From the NCBI RefSeq assembly GCF_022581195.2, contig NC_061465.1, positions 4,776,501-4,840,500 on the forward strand: a DNA stretch of 64,000 nucleotides, read 5' to 3'. How positions within the stretch are numbered: position 1 is the first letter of the stretch; each line of letters begins with the position of its first letter. Of the stretch, positions 23,961 to 37,700 are shown in pieces. Source of the stretch: Helicoverpa zea. Its lineage: Eukaryota; Arthropoda; Insecta; Lepidoptera; Noctuidae. The notes below the pieces were generated by a model, which worked only from the letters and a program-made list of their open reading frames with translations, was not told where the DNA came from and searched no databases. The position numbers and the translations under genes are program-made.

Positions 23961-23978
23961 GCTCAGACGGGGTCACCA
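23961..23978 (-). promoter_or_regulatory. Retrotransposon primer-binding site
   Basis: Two bases inside the 5' LTR the minus strand reads TGGTGACCCCGTCTGAGC. It starts with the TGG expected to pair with a tRNA 3' CCA end. The primer tRNA could not be named with confidence. The gag start codon follows about 10 bp later. Confidence 0.75.
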
Positions 23979-23980
23979 AA

Positions 23981-24192
23981 TGTAGGAAGAAATATAAATG
24001 GGTTTGGTATTTACATCGATATATTTACATAATATTTACAAGATAAATTGAGACAATAAAAATATACATTTTCTTCCTACCAAAGAGAAAAAACCGACTG
24101 CCGACTGGTTTGACAAGTCTTCATTTTTACGAACGTAGCTGCCAAACCAGCCGGCCAGTACCAATAAGTGGCGAAAGAGGTAGGTCACCACA
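23981..24192 (-). repeat. 5' LTR (212 bp)
   Basis: Same 212 bp as 19743-19954. As the 5' LTR it should hold the promoter and transcription start. No classic TATA placement was fixed. Confidence 0.95.
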
Positions 24193-24196
24193 GTCC
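24193..24196. repeat. Target site duplication GTCC, right copy
   Basis: The four bases immediately after the right LTR equal those before the left LTR. Confidence 0.85.
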
Positions 24197-24583
24197 CGAA
24201 GTAAATTATGGTTTAACGATGCACGTTTGTCATTATTTTTATCGTGTACTTTTATGTAACCAATGTCGTTGTATGAATGATCGTCTGTAATAAACAGTAA
24301 TTTATTATGTGCTTCAAAAGGAATATGATACGAATAGAAGTCGAGTTTAATTAATTCAAACGAAGATTACTATCTTGATAGGGATTCTTCAACGGTTTTA
24401 TCATTAGAGCGAGATATTTCTTAGAAGCGAAATTAGGATGGTATTGTCTATTTAATTGCTGGTGTTTATTTTTAGATCTGACTTAAAGCACATTGCATAC
24501 ACTTTGTTTAAACTAGTGCTATAAATAACATTTTAATCTTTATGCAACAGTTATACAACTTCAATCATTTGAAGTACCTTTTT
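24197..24583. other. Non-coding sequence, nothing recognised
   Basis: AT-rich flank of the retrotransposon, with no open frame or repeat recognised. Confidence 0.4.
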
Positions 24584-24625
24584 AACCCCCGACGCAAAAA
24601 CGACGGGGTGTTATAAGTTTGACGT

Positions 24626-24650
24626 GTCTGTGTGTGTGTGTGTGTGTATG
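24626..24650. repeat. (TG)n microsatellite
   Basis: Nearly uninterrupted TG dinucleotides within the left part of the TIR element. Confidence 0.9.
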
Positions 24651-25296
24651 TGGCATCGTAGCTCCCAAACGGATGATCCGATTGTAATGCGACTTTTTTT
24701 GTTTGAAAGGAATGTCATTCGGGAGTGTTCTTAGCTATGTTTGGTGGAAATCGGTTCAGGTCTTCAAGGTCATCAGCTCGTTTGTTAGGTGTGATAGGAA
24801 TGTTACACGCTCAGTTTACTTGCAAGCATATGTGGGATCAGAAATTTGAAACACTAATGTCTTCTGGAACCACTGAGCTGGTCTGCTGTTAGGACACGAA
24901 GATAGGATACGTAACCCTGAACTGCCTTTTAGTAAACCCATCGAGTTTGGGCTCGTTGAATTTGTCTTGACCAGTTCTCTTCATTTTTCTAATTGACTAG
25001 AACCTGATGCTGGAAATAGGATGTGGCGGATGAAACCCTGGAATGACGGAATGAAACGGATAAACCGATTTATATGTATTTTTGCTGAAAGTCTAAAATG
25101 ACCAAAGGTTAATCTTTATTGTTTCTCAATCTGTGCAATTCTCCCAGAGCCACTTTGTGATGAGTATTGTTAAACAGCTTCCTTTGGCCGAGATCGCATA
25201 TAGCGACCACATCTTAAAATAAAAGAAATTAAATGAAAGAAGGAAAAATTAAGGAGCTCCTTCAAAAAGCATGAAATAAAATTAAATTATAAATTT

Positions 25297-25452
25297 AAAA
25301 AAACCCCCGACCCAAAAAAAGCACGCAATTATTATGACAAAAGGTTAAAAACTCTAAACCCTATAAAAAGCAAAAAATAACTTTTAACACTACGTAAGTA
25401 CCAACTAAAGCATGTCAGACTAAACTAAATTTTGACGTGTCGGGGGACCGCT
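25297..25452 (+). repeat. Left arm of a 156-bp inverted repeat
   Basis: Pairs with 25598-25753 with only about two mismatches by eye (in the TTAGAG/TTAGCG and CACGTC/CACGAC positions). It begins with A-run plus CCCCCGACCC and ends with GTCGGGGGACCGCT. The spacer is about 145 bp of AT-rich DNA. A transcript would form a long hairpin. Confidence 0.9.
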
Positions 25453-25597
25453 TTTTACCTTTAAAAATACTACATTAATCAAATGATACCTACCTAATTA
25501 CAACACTCGTATAAAAACACAATTATATACAAAGTTATAAGTAGTATATATAATGTAGTAGTATATAATTACTTCTAACGTTAGGCTAATAAATTAG

Positions 25598-25753
25598 AGC
25601 GGTCCCCCGACACGACAAAATTTAGTTTAGTCTGACATGCTTTAGTTGGTACTTACGTAGTGTTAAAAGTTATTTTTTGCTTTTTATAGGGTTTAGCGTT
25701 TTTAACCTTTTGTCATAATAATTGCGTGCTTTTTTTGGGTCGGGGGTTTTTTT
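25598..25753 (-). repeat. Right arm of the 156-bp inverted repeat
   Basis: Reverse complement of 25297-25452, ending in the GGGTCGGGGGTTTTTTTT terminus. Confidence 0.9.
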
Positions 25754-25759
25754 TGTATA

Positions 25760-28700
25760 GTACACTTGAGACCAATATAAATAATAGATTTCAACACCAA
25801 AACTTCGATAACGGAGACTCAAAAATTTAAACAAGGAGCTAAATCTCAAGCAACTTAAGTATTTAGAAGTAAACAAACAGACCAAAGTCTACCAAAACAA
25901 AAGAGCAACGTCCCAAATAGTAACATACTTTGGTTATGACGTGAACATTACCGGATCGCTTTGCCGTGTAAACAAACGATTGAAGGCGTCGATTGCTAAC
26001 ACAATGAGACTCAAGTATGACACGGACAGGTTAATGAGGCGTCTCGGAACTTTACAGTTTCAAGACTTACTCATAACTGTTACATTACTGTTAATGGAAG
26101 TTTGTAGTTATTTCCGTCATCGGTTCTTTGTGTTTGTGAATCGATAGCCAGCTGTGTAGCTGTGTGGTAAATGCAATTGTGAGTTTTCTTTCAGTTAGGT
26201 ACTGTGAACTTGCTTAGCTTCTTTTGAAAATTACTGAACCTGTAATGAATTGTTCGCAACACAAAGATTCCCTTAACCATATGAATGAAATTTATCTAGA
26301 TTTCAATGGCAGGCAAGATAAACATTCACATGGACGTTTTTCTAGACTTCCAAGTTTCATTCCAAATATTTGTAGTTGAATAGTAAGTTTTGGTAAAATT
26401 GCGCTTTCCAGTCCCCTCTAAAGTGCTTAAAGTGGCCAGACGAAATCACATAACTCACGAATAAAATTTTTGTAAGGATATCCAAATTCACAGAGACTGG
26501 GATTCTTCTTGGTAATAAACAAACAAGTCTGCTGACTAGAAGGAATTACAGCAAAATCTCTTTGTAAATATGTACCGAGCAAAAGAAAATGCATTTGAAA
26601 TCCATATTCCCCGGCACCCAGTAGTCTAGAATGGCAAACATTCCTAGTGCAAATAACAATAACAGTAAAAGTCCTTAAGTCCACCACCCGTCTCACCGTT
26701 TGTCTTACAATGTCGCAAGTTACGAGCGACAGTTGGTAGGGAACAATTTGCAATTAAGGGACAAAAATGAACTTCTACTTTAGTACTGCATAATTAAAAA
26801 CATAGGTGGCAAATAATGTTGTAATGATGAATATAAAGAAAACATATTAAATAACTTCATGCTTCCTATTACTTCCTGGGAATTATGCGTCTTACTTGTA
26901 ACTGATGGTATTTGTATTTTAATCTTCTTTACGTACACTCAACATCCTAAAGACTGCATCTCCTTTTACGTGAACAAACAAACATAAATGCGAGTAAAGG
27001 CAAACATTCGGTACCCGCTCGTCGCCGATCCTTTGCGCCAGTCAGGGAACTAGCTTCACAAAGGAAAAGTAAACATTTTGTACGTGTTCACACCATTCTC
27101 TAGCAGTCTCACGGCTACCACCGAGTTTGCTCACGGCATCCGCTTTTAAATTCGGAGCTTTGCAGTCCATTCCGACAGCAAAAGTTTCAAGTAAATTAAA
27201 CCTCGGCTGTCTCCGGTAATTAACTGAAAAGAATAATAATATAATTGAGGTCGCATTCCCGTTTTGTTTCTTTAATTAACATAAAATCCTTTCTTGTTTT
27301 CTTGCTGGAATATTGTGTCTATGAAATGAAAGCGCCTTAAAATTCGAACTCTGAACTGATATTGCGATGGTGCAAAAATGGAGAGCGGACAAGGCAACTT
27401 TAGCTAGTTTCTTGAACGCTTGGCGTCTGCTTTTTCTTATTACGCAAATGTGAGATGCAGCAAAAAGGATTATTTTTTTATCATATTTCTCATGGTTATG
27501 TATACCTATTAGTAAATTATTGCATTACTTAATTGCTACCTATGAATGTTTCTTTATAATCAACATTAAAATGTTAATTTTACCGTGATTTTATTAATCC
27601 TAATGCAGGTGTGAGAATTATCATGACCATTGCTTTGTGGTTTTCCCTGACATCATCATATACAACAGTTAGGATGAGTTTCAATAGCAAAGGTCATAGA
27701 TATTCAGTTTCTGTATCTGTGTTAATTGTAAGATGAGACAAATCAATGCGGTTTGTACATTCAATACCCATCGACAGGTCACGCTCATTGGGGGCAACTC
27801 TATTTGTAATAGTTTCATTTATATTTATTTTTATTACATTATTTATATCTTTATCAATGTCATTTACCAAAATTTCCATACTTTCTTGGTTGATATTTTA
27901 TGTCTCATTTATATTAATACTACTTAAACAAGCAATTTGAGGCGTTAGAAACGAACCGCATTAATTCTACAGACGTTGCCGTTGTTGCCAATATTTACAA
28001 AATTGTATTCAAACTTCGAACTGCAAAAAAAAAAATGTGTCCAGAATTTCCCGTTTCACAAGAGTTAAAATCTATTTTCAGATTAAGATTTTAAAAGCTA
28101 GTTTAATAGCTTGTAGTTGCTAAAATACTTTAAAATATGCACATTCTAAAACGTAAATAATCTTGAACATAAAAAACTTATTTTTAACGGTGTATTCAAG
28201 TTGAAGTCGAGCAAGTAGGTCATTGAGTCTGAAGGGTTGACACGGCACCTCTTTTATAAGCAACGCGAGAGATACGTCCGTTGAGACCCATGGGACAAGA
28301 TAAGGCACACTATGGAAGCATTCCAATTTTAAACCATTTTTTTTTTACTTTATACGTCTTCGTTATTAAACTTCATTTTCATGCGCAGTATTTTGCACTT
28401 GCCACATTCACCCTCTTGTTACAAAACAGCATCTCGTTCCGTCGTATGGCCCATAATTTTTGGGCCAAATATCACGCAGGTGCACGGGCTATCATTAGTG
28501 GGGGATTATATTTCTCCTGTTTTTATCTCCTTCACTCTTTCGTTATACTTGTTATTCTTCTCTTTCACTCCGACAAAATTATCGCGGGGAAAAATATTGT
28601 TGGTTTTTTTTTCGCTTAAGAAGCCATACCTATTAATACCAGATCGAGTTACCGCTTACCCCTTTCGTTTGTGGTTAAGAGAGCGTAGTTCAGGCAGCAT

Positions 28701-31700
28701 TTTGTTTTAAACTTTTGAGTTAAGCACGAAGTGTAATCTATACTTGAACTTAAATATCGTATTCGTTTTAAAGTTTTATGTAGTTTAACTTTTTTAAGTA
28801 AACGATTGAGGTTTATTTATCGGTTTTGGAAATAAATAGGGTGGTATATTGCGGGAATAATCGAGAACGGGTCGATGATAATGAGTGCCTAATACACCAC
28901 TATGAATAAGCTTTTGTGGTAACTTCTACGAACTTCTGAGATGCACTAGCAACACTAACGAATATGCCATTCAGACGATAAGACCGAGCAAAAGACTGCA
29001 GCAATCAGGCTAGCTTTGTCTAAAGCCCTCTCATCTGTTTGCTATGCTACTCAAAAATGTTTGCATAGCTGAGTCACGTAGACGGCAACTTTATCTTATT
29101 TTCCTTTGACACTCAAAGCGCGGGGGGCTAACTTTTTCGCCTTTTAATTTGGGGATGTAAAATTTGACGGAGATAATACCGTTGTACAGCTTGATTAAGT
29201 TTATTTGAATTTATTTTGGTGAGACGTGCCGACGTTATCTGAGCCTTTCATACTGATAATGGCGAACGTCCAACCATTTCAAACATGGAGTTTTAGTATA
29301 TTTTATGAAAGTTGTAGAACGTGGAATTATGATAGCATCTTTCCAATAATTCATTACGTTTAACATAAACATGATAAAATATAAACAGTAGATCAATCTG
29401 TTTTGAATGAATTACTTCCTTTAGAATAACTTATCGATGTAACGCATTTATCTTGATTAAAAATTAATTTAAACCAACAGTTATTAGCTGGCCCACTTCA
29501 GATGGACTATTCATAATTTTAATTTCAGCGAGCATTAGATCTAATGTTATACTATTAATGCACTTTCAAAGTAGATCGACCGGGAAGTTTAAGAAGAAGA
29601 ATTAAGTACCACAACAAATACACACTCGGTCATAACCGATGCTTAGTTTTATTATTTTTGAAGATATAGGAGAACCATGTAAATTAAATCCTGCATGTAC
29701 CTCTATAGCATCAGCGAAAGGTACAGTTTATTATAAAGCCCATGATTAACTTTTTCTGCAAACAGCCTTTTCCATGCCTTTCCGAGATACCTTTTAGATA
29801 AATTGTTTTCGCCGACCAAAGAGTAAAATTAAATACAAGCAGGTACTTGATATAAAATGCGAAAGGGGTTCGTTGTAAGTGAGCGCATAATATTACCTCC
29901 TTGATTGTTTAACCGTTTCCCCTTTGTCTATAATTGTATTTAATGGAAGTTTTATTCCTTTTGTTTTAGTAATGGCCAATGATAGAACAATATTTCTTGA
30001 GAAAAGTAAACAGTACACTTTTTTCTCATAAGCGCTGATATTATGGCTATTTAAAGTTACTTAGAAAATATGATTCCCATGAGACCTTATTGACCAGGTA
30101 ATTGTACCTATGCTTCAATGCTACATCAACAATAATCTCCAAAGACAGAATCGGCAAGGCATACGTCAATAAAGCAGACGGCTTATCCGAGCTATAGACA
30201 GGATCAGTCCGTCCGCATATTTTATTCAAGCGATCATGCATGCACCATCTCACCAGGTCTAAGACAAAGCCCGTGATTTAATATGGACGTGTAAGAGGCA
30301 CCAATGTTTGCGGAGGCTCCCGACATCTCCCATTAGTCAGTGCTCAGCCCGTGTTCCTACCGTTTGTTTCCCTTGACAACCGAATTATTTGACCATCATT
30401 TTGCATTCTGAGCATGCAGGTTCTATACTTTTATTTAAGTCTCATTTGTATTTCGGACTCTAAGGATTTTCGGTGAGGTTTTGTTTCTTTTACGGTGAAT
30501 AGAATTTTATGCTGTCTTCCGCAAATTAGATTGTGGGGGTTTAGGTAACTTATAAGCAGAGGTCGGAATTAGGTAGAGTTAAAACGTTTAAAAGTTATAT
30601 GCATATAAAAAAAACGAGTATGCATTTTACAGTTTTTTTTTTACTCATTTGTTTGTTTTTTATTCGTATAATGATTAATGTTGCACCCACGACTAAATCT
30701 GATTTGCGAGAGAAAGGAAGAAGCTGCATTTGCATACCGTTACTTTTTATCGACTCTTGAGCAAATATAAAAAAGCTTTCACTAATTACAGTTATTTGTT
30801 TATTTATGGAGTTGACATTAATTACAACGATTAACTTTTGATTGGTTTTTGACTAACATTTTTTTATTTTTTCATTCTTGGAAATATACAAAAATATATG
30901 TATATGTAACCTTAATTTAAAAATAAAAAAATAACAAGAGAATATTTACAAGTTATAAAAAAAAACTTTGACTGACTTATTTTTTTTCTTTCCAGGTAAA
31001 TAATGGTGCTGTCTCGAGATGTCTGTCGTTAGGATGAAGACACCTAAGTATCGGTATCTACATAATCGAATAATCTGGGTACGTGCTATGTCTTCGGAAT
31101 CTGTGATTATAATCACATTGCCTGAAGTAATTCCTAACACAAATATATACGGTGACGCGGCTTTCAACCCTCGAAGCTCCGTTGCTATCAGGCAAGATCT
31201 GCAGATTATGTAAACAGGAGTAACCCTTTGTTATTTTAAGCAGGTTTCCGTAAGCACTCACGGGAAGGTTAAAAATTCAAGTTTTATTTGGGAGAAAGTT
31301 TAAACCTGTAGGTATTTTGTTTATATTTTTTGGATTTTATCGATTTGTATTTTCGGGATTATTTTTTTTATATAAAGAAACATAATTGACGTTATTCCTT
31401 TATGTGGAGACGCGCAGTTTTGCGATAATTTAAAACAATGAGTTTTGTCATAATGTATGCCTCTTATTACGACAAATTGTTAAAATAGTTTGTAATAGCT
31501 TAACCGAATTAATGATGTAGCAACATTTTGTTTGCTAATTATCGATATTTCAAAGTGACTGAATATTGTCAGCCACAACGGCAAACTTCGTTAAACACAG
31601 TTTTAATATTGCATCAATTATTCCAAGAGCGTCCATTTGGGGCGGATTAATTATTTATTGGATAATTAATAAAACGGCAGTTCACGCCAATGTGACAACG

Positions 31701-34700
31701 GACTAAATAAATGAGGAATCCATTGTTGATCCTATACATATTATTTTTGAGTAGGTAGATGTGACAATTTCTTGTGACTTTAATAATATCAATTTAATGA
31801 TTAACATAAATAGGTAGGTGGATATTAAACAATCCCCTGAAATTTATATTTAACATTTTGTAAATAATTAGTCAAATTCGCCAATTAACCATTAAATTAC
31901 CAGCGAATAAGCACTAAGAGAATCAAAACACTTCCAAATAGAGACACCCGGGTCACAAACCTTCGGCATACCTGCAATATTTTCACACACCCTTATCCCG
32001 GTGAAGCGCTAATAAAACGTTAATAAATTGCAACAGATAGGTACAGCCGGGGGTTTCGCACCGAAGGTTGACCAAACCTACTATAAATCAGGATTAGTCC
32101 TCGCTGATACGTTTAAAACAAACGTAAACAAATTGTTGTTGTGGTATAGTTTCTATTAAACCTGTGGTGTTAGTGTGACTATCGAACTAACGAACCACAA
32201 CGTGCCGATTATACAATCGCGTTGGATTTATTTTATTGTTAATATTGGATTAGCTTTAGTGATACAAATCTAACGCCGGGTTATGACCGGTAATGTAGTG
32301 GATTATTTAATGATTCTGAATAAATTCGATGTTGTTTTGGTGTTCATTTGCAGTTATAAAATTGCTTTTAGTATCGCTAAATTGGGGTTTGTATTGTTCC
32401 GAAATTTAAACATTGACAGTTGTAGATATATTTCATTCTAAGTAAACTGAAACATTGACTGTCTATTTAAGCGTCGATCTTGGGAAAAAGACTTCCCATA
32501 TTTTTCACCAGGATCGCAACCACGATTTGCAAAAACCAAATGCAAATCCAAGCTTTAGAGCTGAACAGAATGCGCTTGTCAAGTGTTACCAGTTGCATTC
32601 CCTCGTGACGACGTATTTGCAATCCCGAAAGGAAACAGGTGGGTCTGAGGCTGACAGTTCACAGATGTCGTGAGAATACACTGAGCGATGTTAGCTTTAG
32701 TTTTTTATGTAGCCGGTTTCTGTTCCGCTTGTTTTTGTGGGGATATGCTTGCTATGACAACATTGTTCACAGCTTCATAACTGGGTCAAAATGTTGATGA
32801 TTCATTTCGAAAAAATGTAGACTTAACGAAAACTCAAGTAAATCTCATAAAATCATCTTCGTTATGACTTGGTTAAGTCACATAATTCCGCAAATATAAC
32901 TCAAAGTTTTAAGCGTGAAGTGATCCAGTGGTCGAGTGATCTCCCTTGATAAATTAAGCGAGCATGCACCTGAGCTAGCTGAGACCTGTCTCAGGGACAT
33001 ATGGGACGCTCAGGGGGGTGACAGGAACGTACATCACCATTGTACGACTCCCACTGAGGTAGGGACAGAAGGTTCACTGACAATGGAGAACGCACATGAC
33101 GTATAAACTGTGGTTACGGTACAGGTGCAGAATATTCTCGAAGTAATGCTTGTACCTGTCTGGTTTAAAGCTTAGGCATACCTAGAGGTAGAGGATAGAA
33201 TATTCATTGTTGTGTTCTTGGTTATCGGGTATTGACCTGAAACATTGGTTTATTTGACAGAATATAATTCCTGAGATTGGGTTCAGGCAGTAAACTAAAA
33301 ATGTCTCCTAATATGTAAACTATAAAATATCTGTAGGTAGGTCGACTATAAAGATTTCAAATAATTCAAAACTATGATCAATTCAGTCAGCTAGTAGGTG
33401 TCTTCTAGTAATTTGTATGCTTCATTGTAACTTCATAATGTTGCTAATGAATTCCGTTAGTTCTATGCGTAAGTAATCAATTACAAGAAGATTACACTCG
33501 CTACATTTCCGATGCAATGTCTGTTTAGATAACGAATGTTAGCGGGAAATGTATTTCGGTTTGTTCATCGCTCGGTTGCCTAATACGTTAATTTGCGTGC
33601 ATGTAACATGCAGCGTAAATTATTGTGTTCCCAATGAAGCCGGATTGCTAGTTTCCTTGGAATTGGAGCTTTGTAAAACAATAATAGAAAACGCCCATAA
33701 AAGCGTTTAACATTACAGTGATGTTGAATCACTTGAATGTTCCCTTTATTCCGTAAAAAAAGGTTTTCATTCTCACGGCGCAGACGACAATGAGACAGAC
33801 AGACTCGGTTTGTTCAATAGCCGATGTTTACGAGAATGCAAAATGTCTTCGCAGAAAATGCGAACATTCATTTCTCTGGTAGACATTAAAAATATGCCTT
33901 TAATATTTTCATTATGAAGGTATAAATCCTCGTTGAAATGCTTAATCCATTCCGCAGGGATTTGTGAAATAATCGTGTTTATTTAACACCTAGGCGACGG
34001 ATTCCAACGTCTCCGAATACAAAATAAATCTTTATCGTATTTCGCCGGCGGAAATAAAAGATGAAAATATCACGAGATTTTATGTTAGGCTGACATATTG
34101 GAAAATTTTCAACGCCTGCTGCCTCGCGATACGGTACCTACGCTTTCAAGAAACTAACAGGCTTTAATATTGCCAACTTTTTGCCACGTACTCCTTTATT
34201 TTTAACTTTCCAACTGGCTTTTATTGCCTGGTGTTTTTCTGCTAAGGTACTTTTTCTGTTCAATTTTTAGTTTTTTGTATTCTTTGTTAGTAGTTTTGTT
34301 GTAATAATTTCAGTTGTTTTGCTTCATACGTTTTTACAATACATTTCATTTCGACAAACTTTTGCAATTTATGAATTTGAAATCTCATCAGATTTTTTAA
34401 CGTCTTCTCATAGGTTTTTCTTCCCACGCCCTAAAAATATATCAAAGTATTAAATATACTCGTACAGTATATACAATATAAGTAGCACGTGAAGCCGTGA
34501 TGCTCTCATCTCATCCTTCATGTACTGCGATGCTTAAGCCTCACACGTCTTACATAAGTAGCTTGTGAAGGCACATTTTGGCACAGCCCCAGGCACACAA
34601 CGTGCTCTAATTTATTCGTCCTGAAGGAAAGATTGTAATGCATACTGAATATTATAATAATAACGACGAGAAAAGTTGAGGAATTTATTTTGTAATATGA

Positions 34701-37700
34701 AAATACTGACATAGTAGTTGAAGTTACTGACTGTCCCATTGCCAAGTTTTGTGATTCTGTAATAGGCATACCTTTCGCACTCTATAAAGAACTTACATAA
34801 TACGGTAGATTGTACAAACCCCAAAAGATAGGCAGAAACAGTGACCTTATTTAGAACTAAGGACGTCATTCATGATCTTGAAATTGAAATCAATCAATCA
34901 AATCATTCACTATCACCGCCCCAATAAAACAATGACTAAAAAACGAAACAACTGCAAAGATTGGTTCGTTTCCAAAGTTCAAAGAGTTCAGTGCCCACGT
35001 CACTTCATTGAACTAAATTCGTCAATATTTATTGGTGCAATAATTCTAACCTTGGCATGTATTTAGCACATCAGTTTACTTACCAAATCGTTTAGCACTA
35101 GACTTGGAAACAAGGCGTGTAATTTATTGGAAGACGAGCAATCTTAATGTGTCTGCTATTGACTATTGAATAGACTGTGGTTCGCTACTGATAGCGTTGG
35201 TCAGCAATAATCTTAATAGCTTCAATGCTGGTTAGTTCGGGCGTGGTTCTAGACATTTGGTTAATGTTTATGTTTTCGTAATGGTCATTGAAGTCAGTCT
35301 AGATAGGCTATTGGGGTTTTCAGATAACATGGAAACTAAAGCACAGGTTGTCGTACGTAGGTTCACCGAATGGTTACATCGAACCCAATATGGCGAAAAA
35401 AACGATGTATTTAAAGACGTCTTAACACAATAATGGGCAGAACACGTGTTGTGGATATGCAAAGAATTTTAACGTTTTTGTACCGTCAACCAAAAAAATA
35501 CTAACTATAAAATATTGCATGTTAGATACAACATGTATTTCTAATGGTTAGGCTCTGTCAAAGATATTGGAACAAAATATTTTTATACCTACTGATAATC
35601 TCGTTTTGATCATAACATGTGTGGCTAATTCATCTCGTCTGTTGACGGTACTTGCATAAAGTTCGTCGTCACGCGTATGGGGGCGCCACTGTCGCGCCGC
35701 CTCGTTATAGCGTCGTACGTGACGAGACTGTACGTGGTCTATGTTTCGGTTCCTGCTTACCTACACCAAAATAGAAGGCTTTTTAATCTTTGTTTACTTT
35801 GCTTTCAATGGGTTAATCAGCGGAAAATGGGTGGCTTTATTTAAAAATTTAATAACGCGGACTATATTTTATATTTTGATGGTTTAACTCTAAAATCTTA
35901 GCTCACATGTTATGTTTTGCTCATTCGAGTACGGAAGAGCGCGGAAATAATGTACTCGATCTACTTTTTCTATTTACAAGGGATTATCATTAATAATGTG
36001 AGCCAAAACACGTCGATATTTATTATCCTTTCGGACGTGAAAGAAAAGAAACTAAGAAATATGTTCTTTAGGCCTTTTGATATTAAAGAGAGGTCAGAGA
36101 AAAGTGAAAAAATGCCGGATAACAAGCAGGCGTGTTTTCTCTTGTTCTTATTTATTACTGTACACTCATTTTATTATGATTTATTCCACAGATATCCAAT
36201 ATTTATGTGTTATTCGAGTGGAAATAAATAAACATCGTGAGACATGAGGAAAAATTAATCATTGGGAAGAACGAAACAGACCAACATAGAGAATTTGGAC
36301 TAAAAGGTACTTTTAAAAGCAATAAAGTGGGGTGTACTCGGCTTTTTCTACGAATTTCACAAATTAAAAAAGGGGGCTACTGTTCTGATTAATTTTATTA
36401 GAATTCATTTGGAACAACGCTGTGAGCTTACTAATGAGCCGTTTTCATTTGTGATCGAAACATTTTATGCTATAAAATGTACTTTAGTACTCGTATTTTA
36501 AGCTTTCGAAGTAGACAGTGCAACTTTTAAACTCAAATATAGGTGCACCGACAAAGTTGAAAATGTGTAACTTTCAACTTTAACTTTCGGCTGAAGCTTC
36601 ACACACTATTGACTTTTTGAGCGAACTGGTTAGTTGAAATGTTAAAAAAACAAATTTCATCTCTAGATTTGGAATGCTTTTTATATATTATCTTTTGGAT
36701 ATCGTAATGGGAGTGTTTTTGCCTAGATTTAGATGTATTTTGTGATCTGCAAATAATTTATTAAGATATTGAGAATATCGCTACGTTTATTTAATAAGCA
36801 CAAATACTGCTGATATTATCAATACTTAAGTAATAAATGCTTGCAGCTGTAAAGTCAAAAATTGCCATTGAAATGTCTGCATCAAAAAGAGGGCAATATA
36901 CACACTGTATAATCCCTTCCTATAATTAACAAAAACCCGTTTTCTTTTCAAGCACATCATTTCCCATTCCACGTCAGGATATTTGCATATGTCAACATAG
37001 GTATTACAAAGAGTTGATAAATTACGCTCGTCAATCTTTTTACGGTTTAAAATTTTATTCCGTTCATGTGCAGCCTATTTTAATATACTCGTAAGTAGAA
37101 TCATCGGCACGAATCTTGAGCGCCCTTATCATTTCATACGAATTTATTTACGAAAATAAATATACCATGACCGAGATGTTTTCTAAAAATAACTCTTACG
37201 AAATCCTTTTTACCTTAAAGAGTTTGTTATGGCGGAAATAACTTTTCGATTTTTTTATTTTCATCATAAGATGTCATCATTATCCATTTCAATTTGGATA
37301 ACTGCTTTTAGGAAATAACTACAGTAGGTATATAAGGGATATTATAAAGGAGTGAAAGGGGGTACATAAGGAAGTATATGAAGAACATATGAGAGTATGT
37401 AAGGACAGTGTAGGTATATATAAGATAGTTTGTAGGGAAGTACAAAAAAGAGGAAAACTAGGATTGTGCCTTCTACAGTATACGCCACTAACTACAGTAA
37501 ATCTAAGCTGTGTAAAATATTTCATTTGTATACGAGTTGATATTAATTTTCCGCATATTACATATATTTTTCTTCATTTCTGTAAATTGTCTCAAAAGCT
37601 CAGCATCTTACATTACCTTCAGCTCCTCAAGGGAAAAATATTAATTCAGAGAAAGCGGATTGTAGGACAAATCCCGTCGGCACGAGACAGGCTTTCATTA

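Larger units (their letters stand above)
19743..24192 (-). mobile_element. Complete Ty3/gypsy-type LTR retrotransposon
   Basis: A 4.45-kb element on the minus strand has all expected parts in order. The 5' LTR (23981-24192) is followed by a primer-binding site, gag (23951 down to 23127), pol in the -1 frame (protease, reverse transcriptase, RNase H, integrase; down to 19975), a polypurine tract and the 3' LTR (19743-19954). GTCC duplicates flank it at 19739-19742 and 24193-24196. Domain order with integrase after RNase H places it in Ty3/gypsy (Metaviridae). No env-like frame exists between pol and the 3' LTR. By eye the two LTRs show no difference, and both frames are intact. Its base composition (about half G+C in the coding part) contrasts with the AT-rich host flanks. 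Confidence 0.95.
24584..25748. mobile_element. TIR element enclosing a large palindrome
   Basis: The ends are inverted: AACCCCCGAC at 24584-24593 and GTCGGGGGTT at 25739-25748. Inside are a (TG)n tract (24626-24650), a segment with CCAAACGGATGATCCGATTG-like sequence familiar from abundant lepidopteran repeats, and a near-perfect palindrome (25297-25452 with 25598-25753) that repeats the terminal motif. No transposase frame is present. A clear target duplication was not found, so the boundaries and class are uncertain; it may be several pieces of one family. Confidence 0.5.

Noticed and set aside
19743..24192. Endogenous retrovirus with an envelope gene
   Set aside because: Pol stops a few bases before the polypurine tract, leaving no room for env.
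35640..35760. GC-rich patch as a possible promoter or microRNA hairpin
   Set aside because: Only short opposed motifs (CGTCACG/CGTGACG); no continuous stem or core promoter elements.
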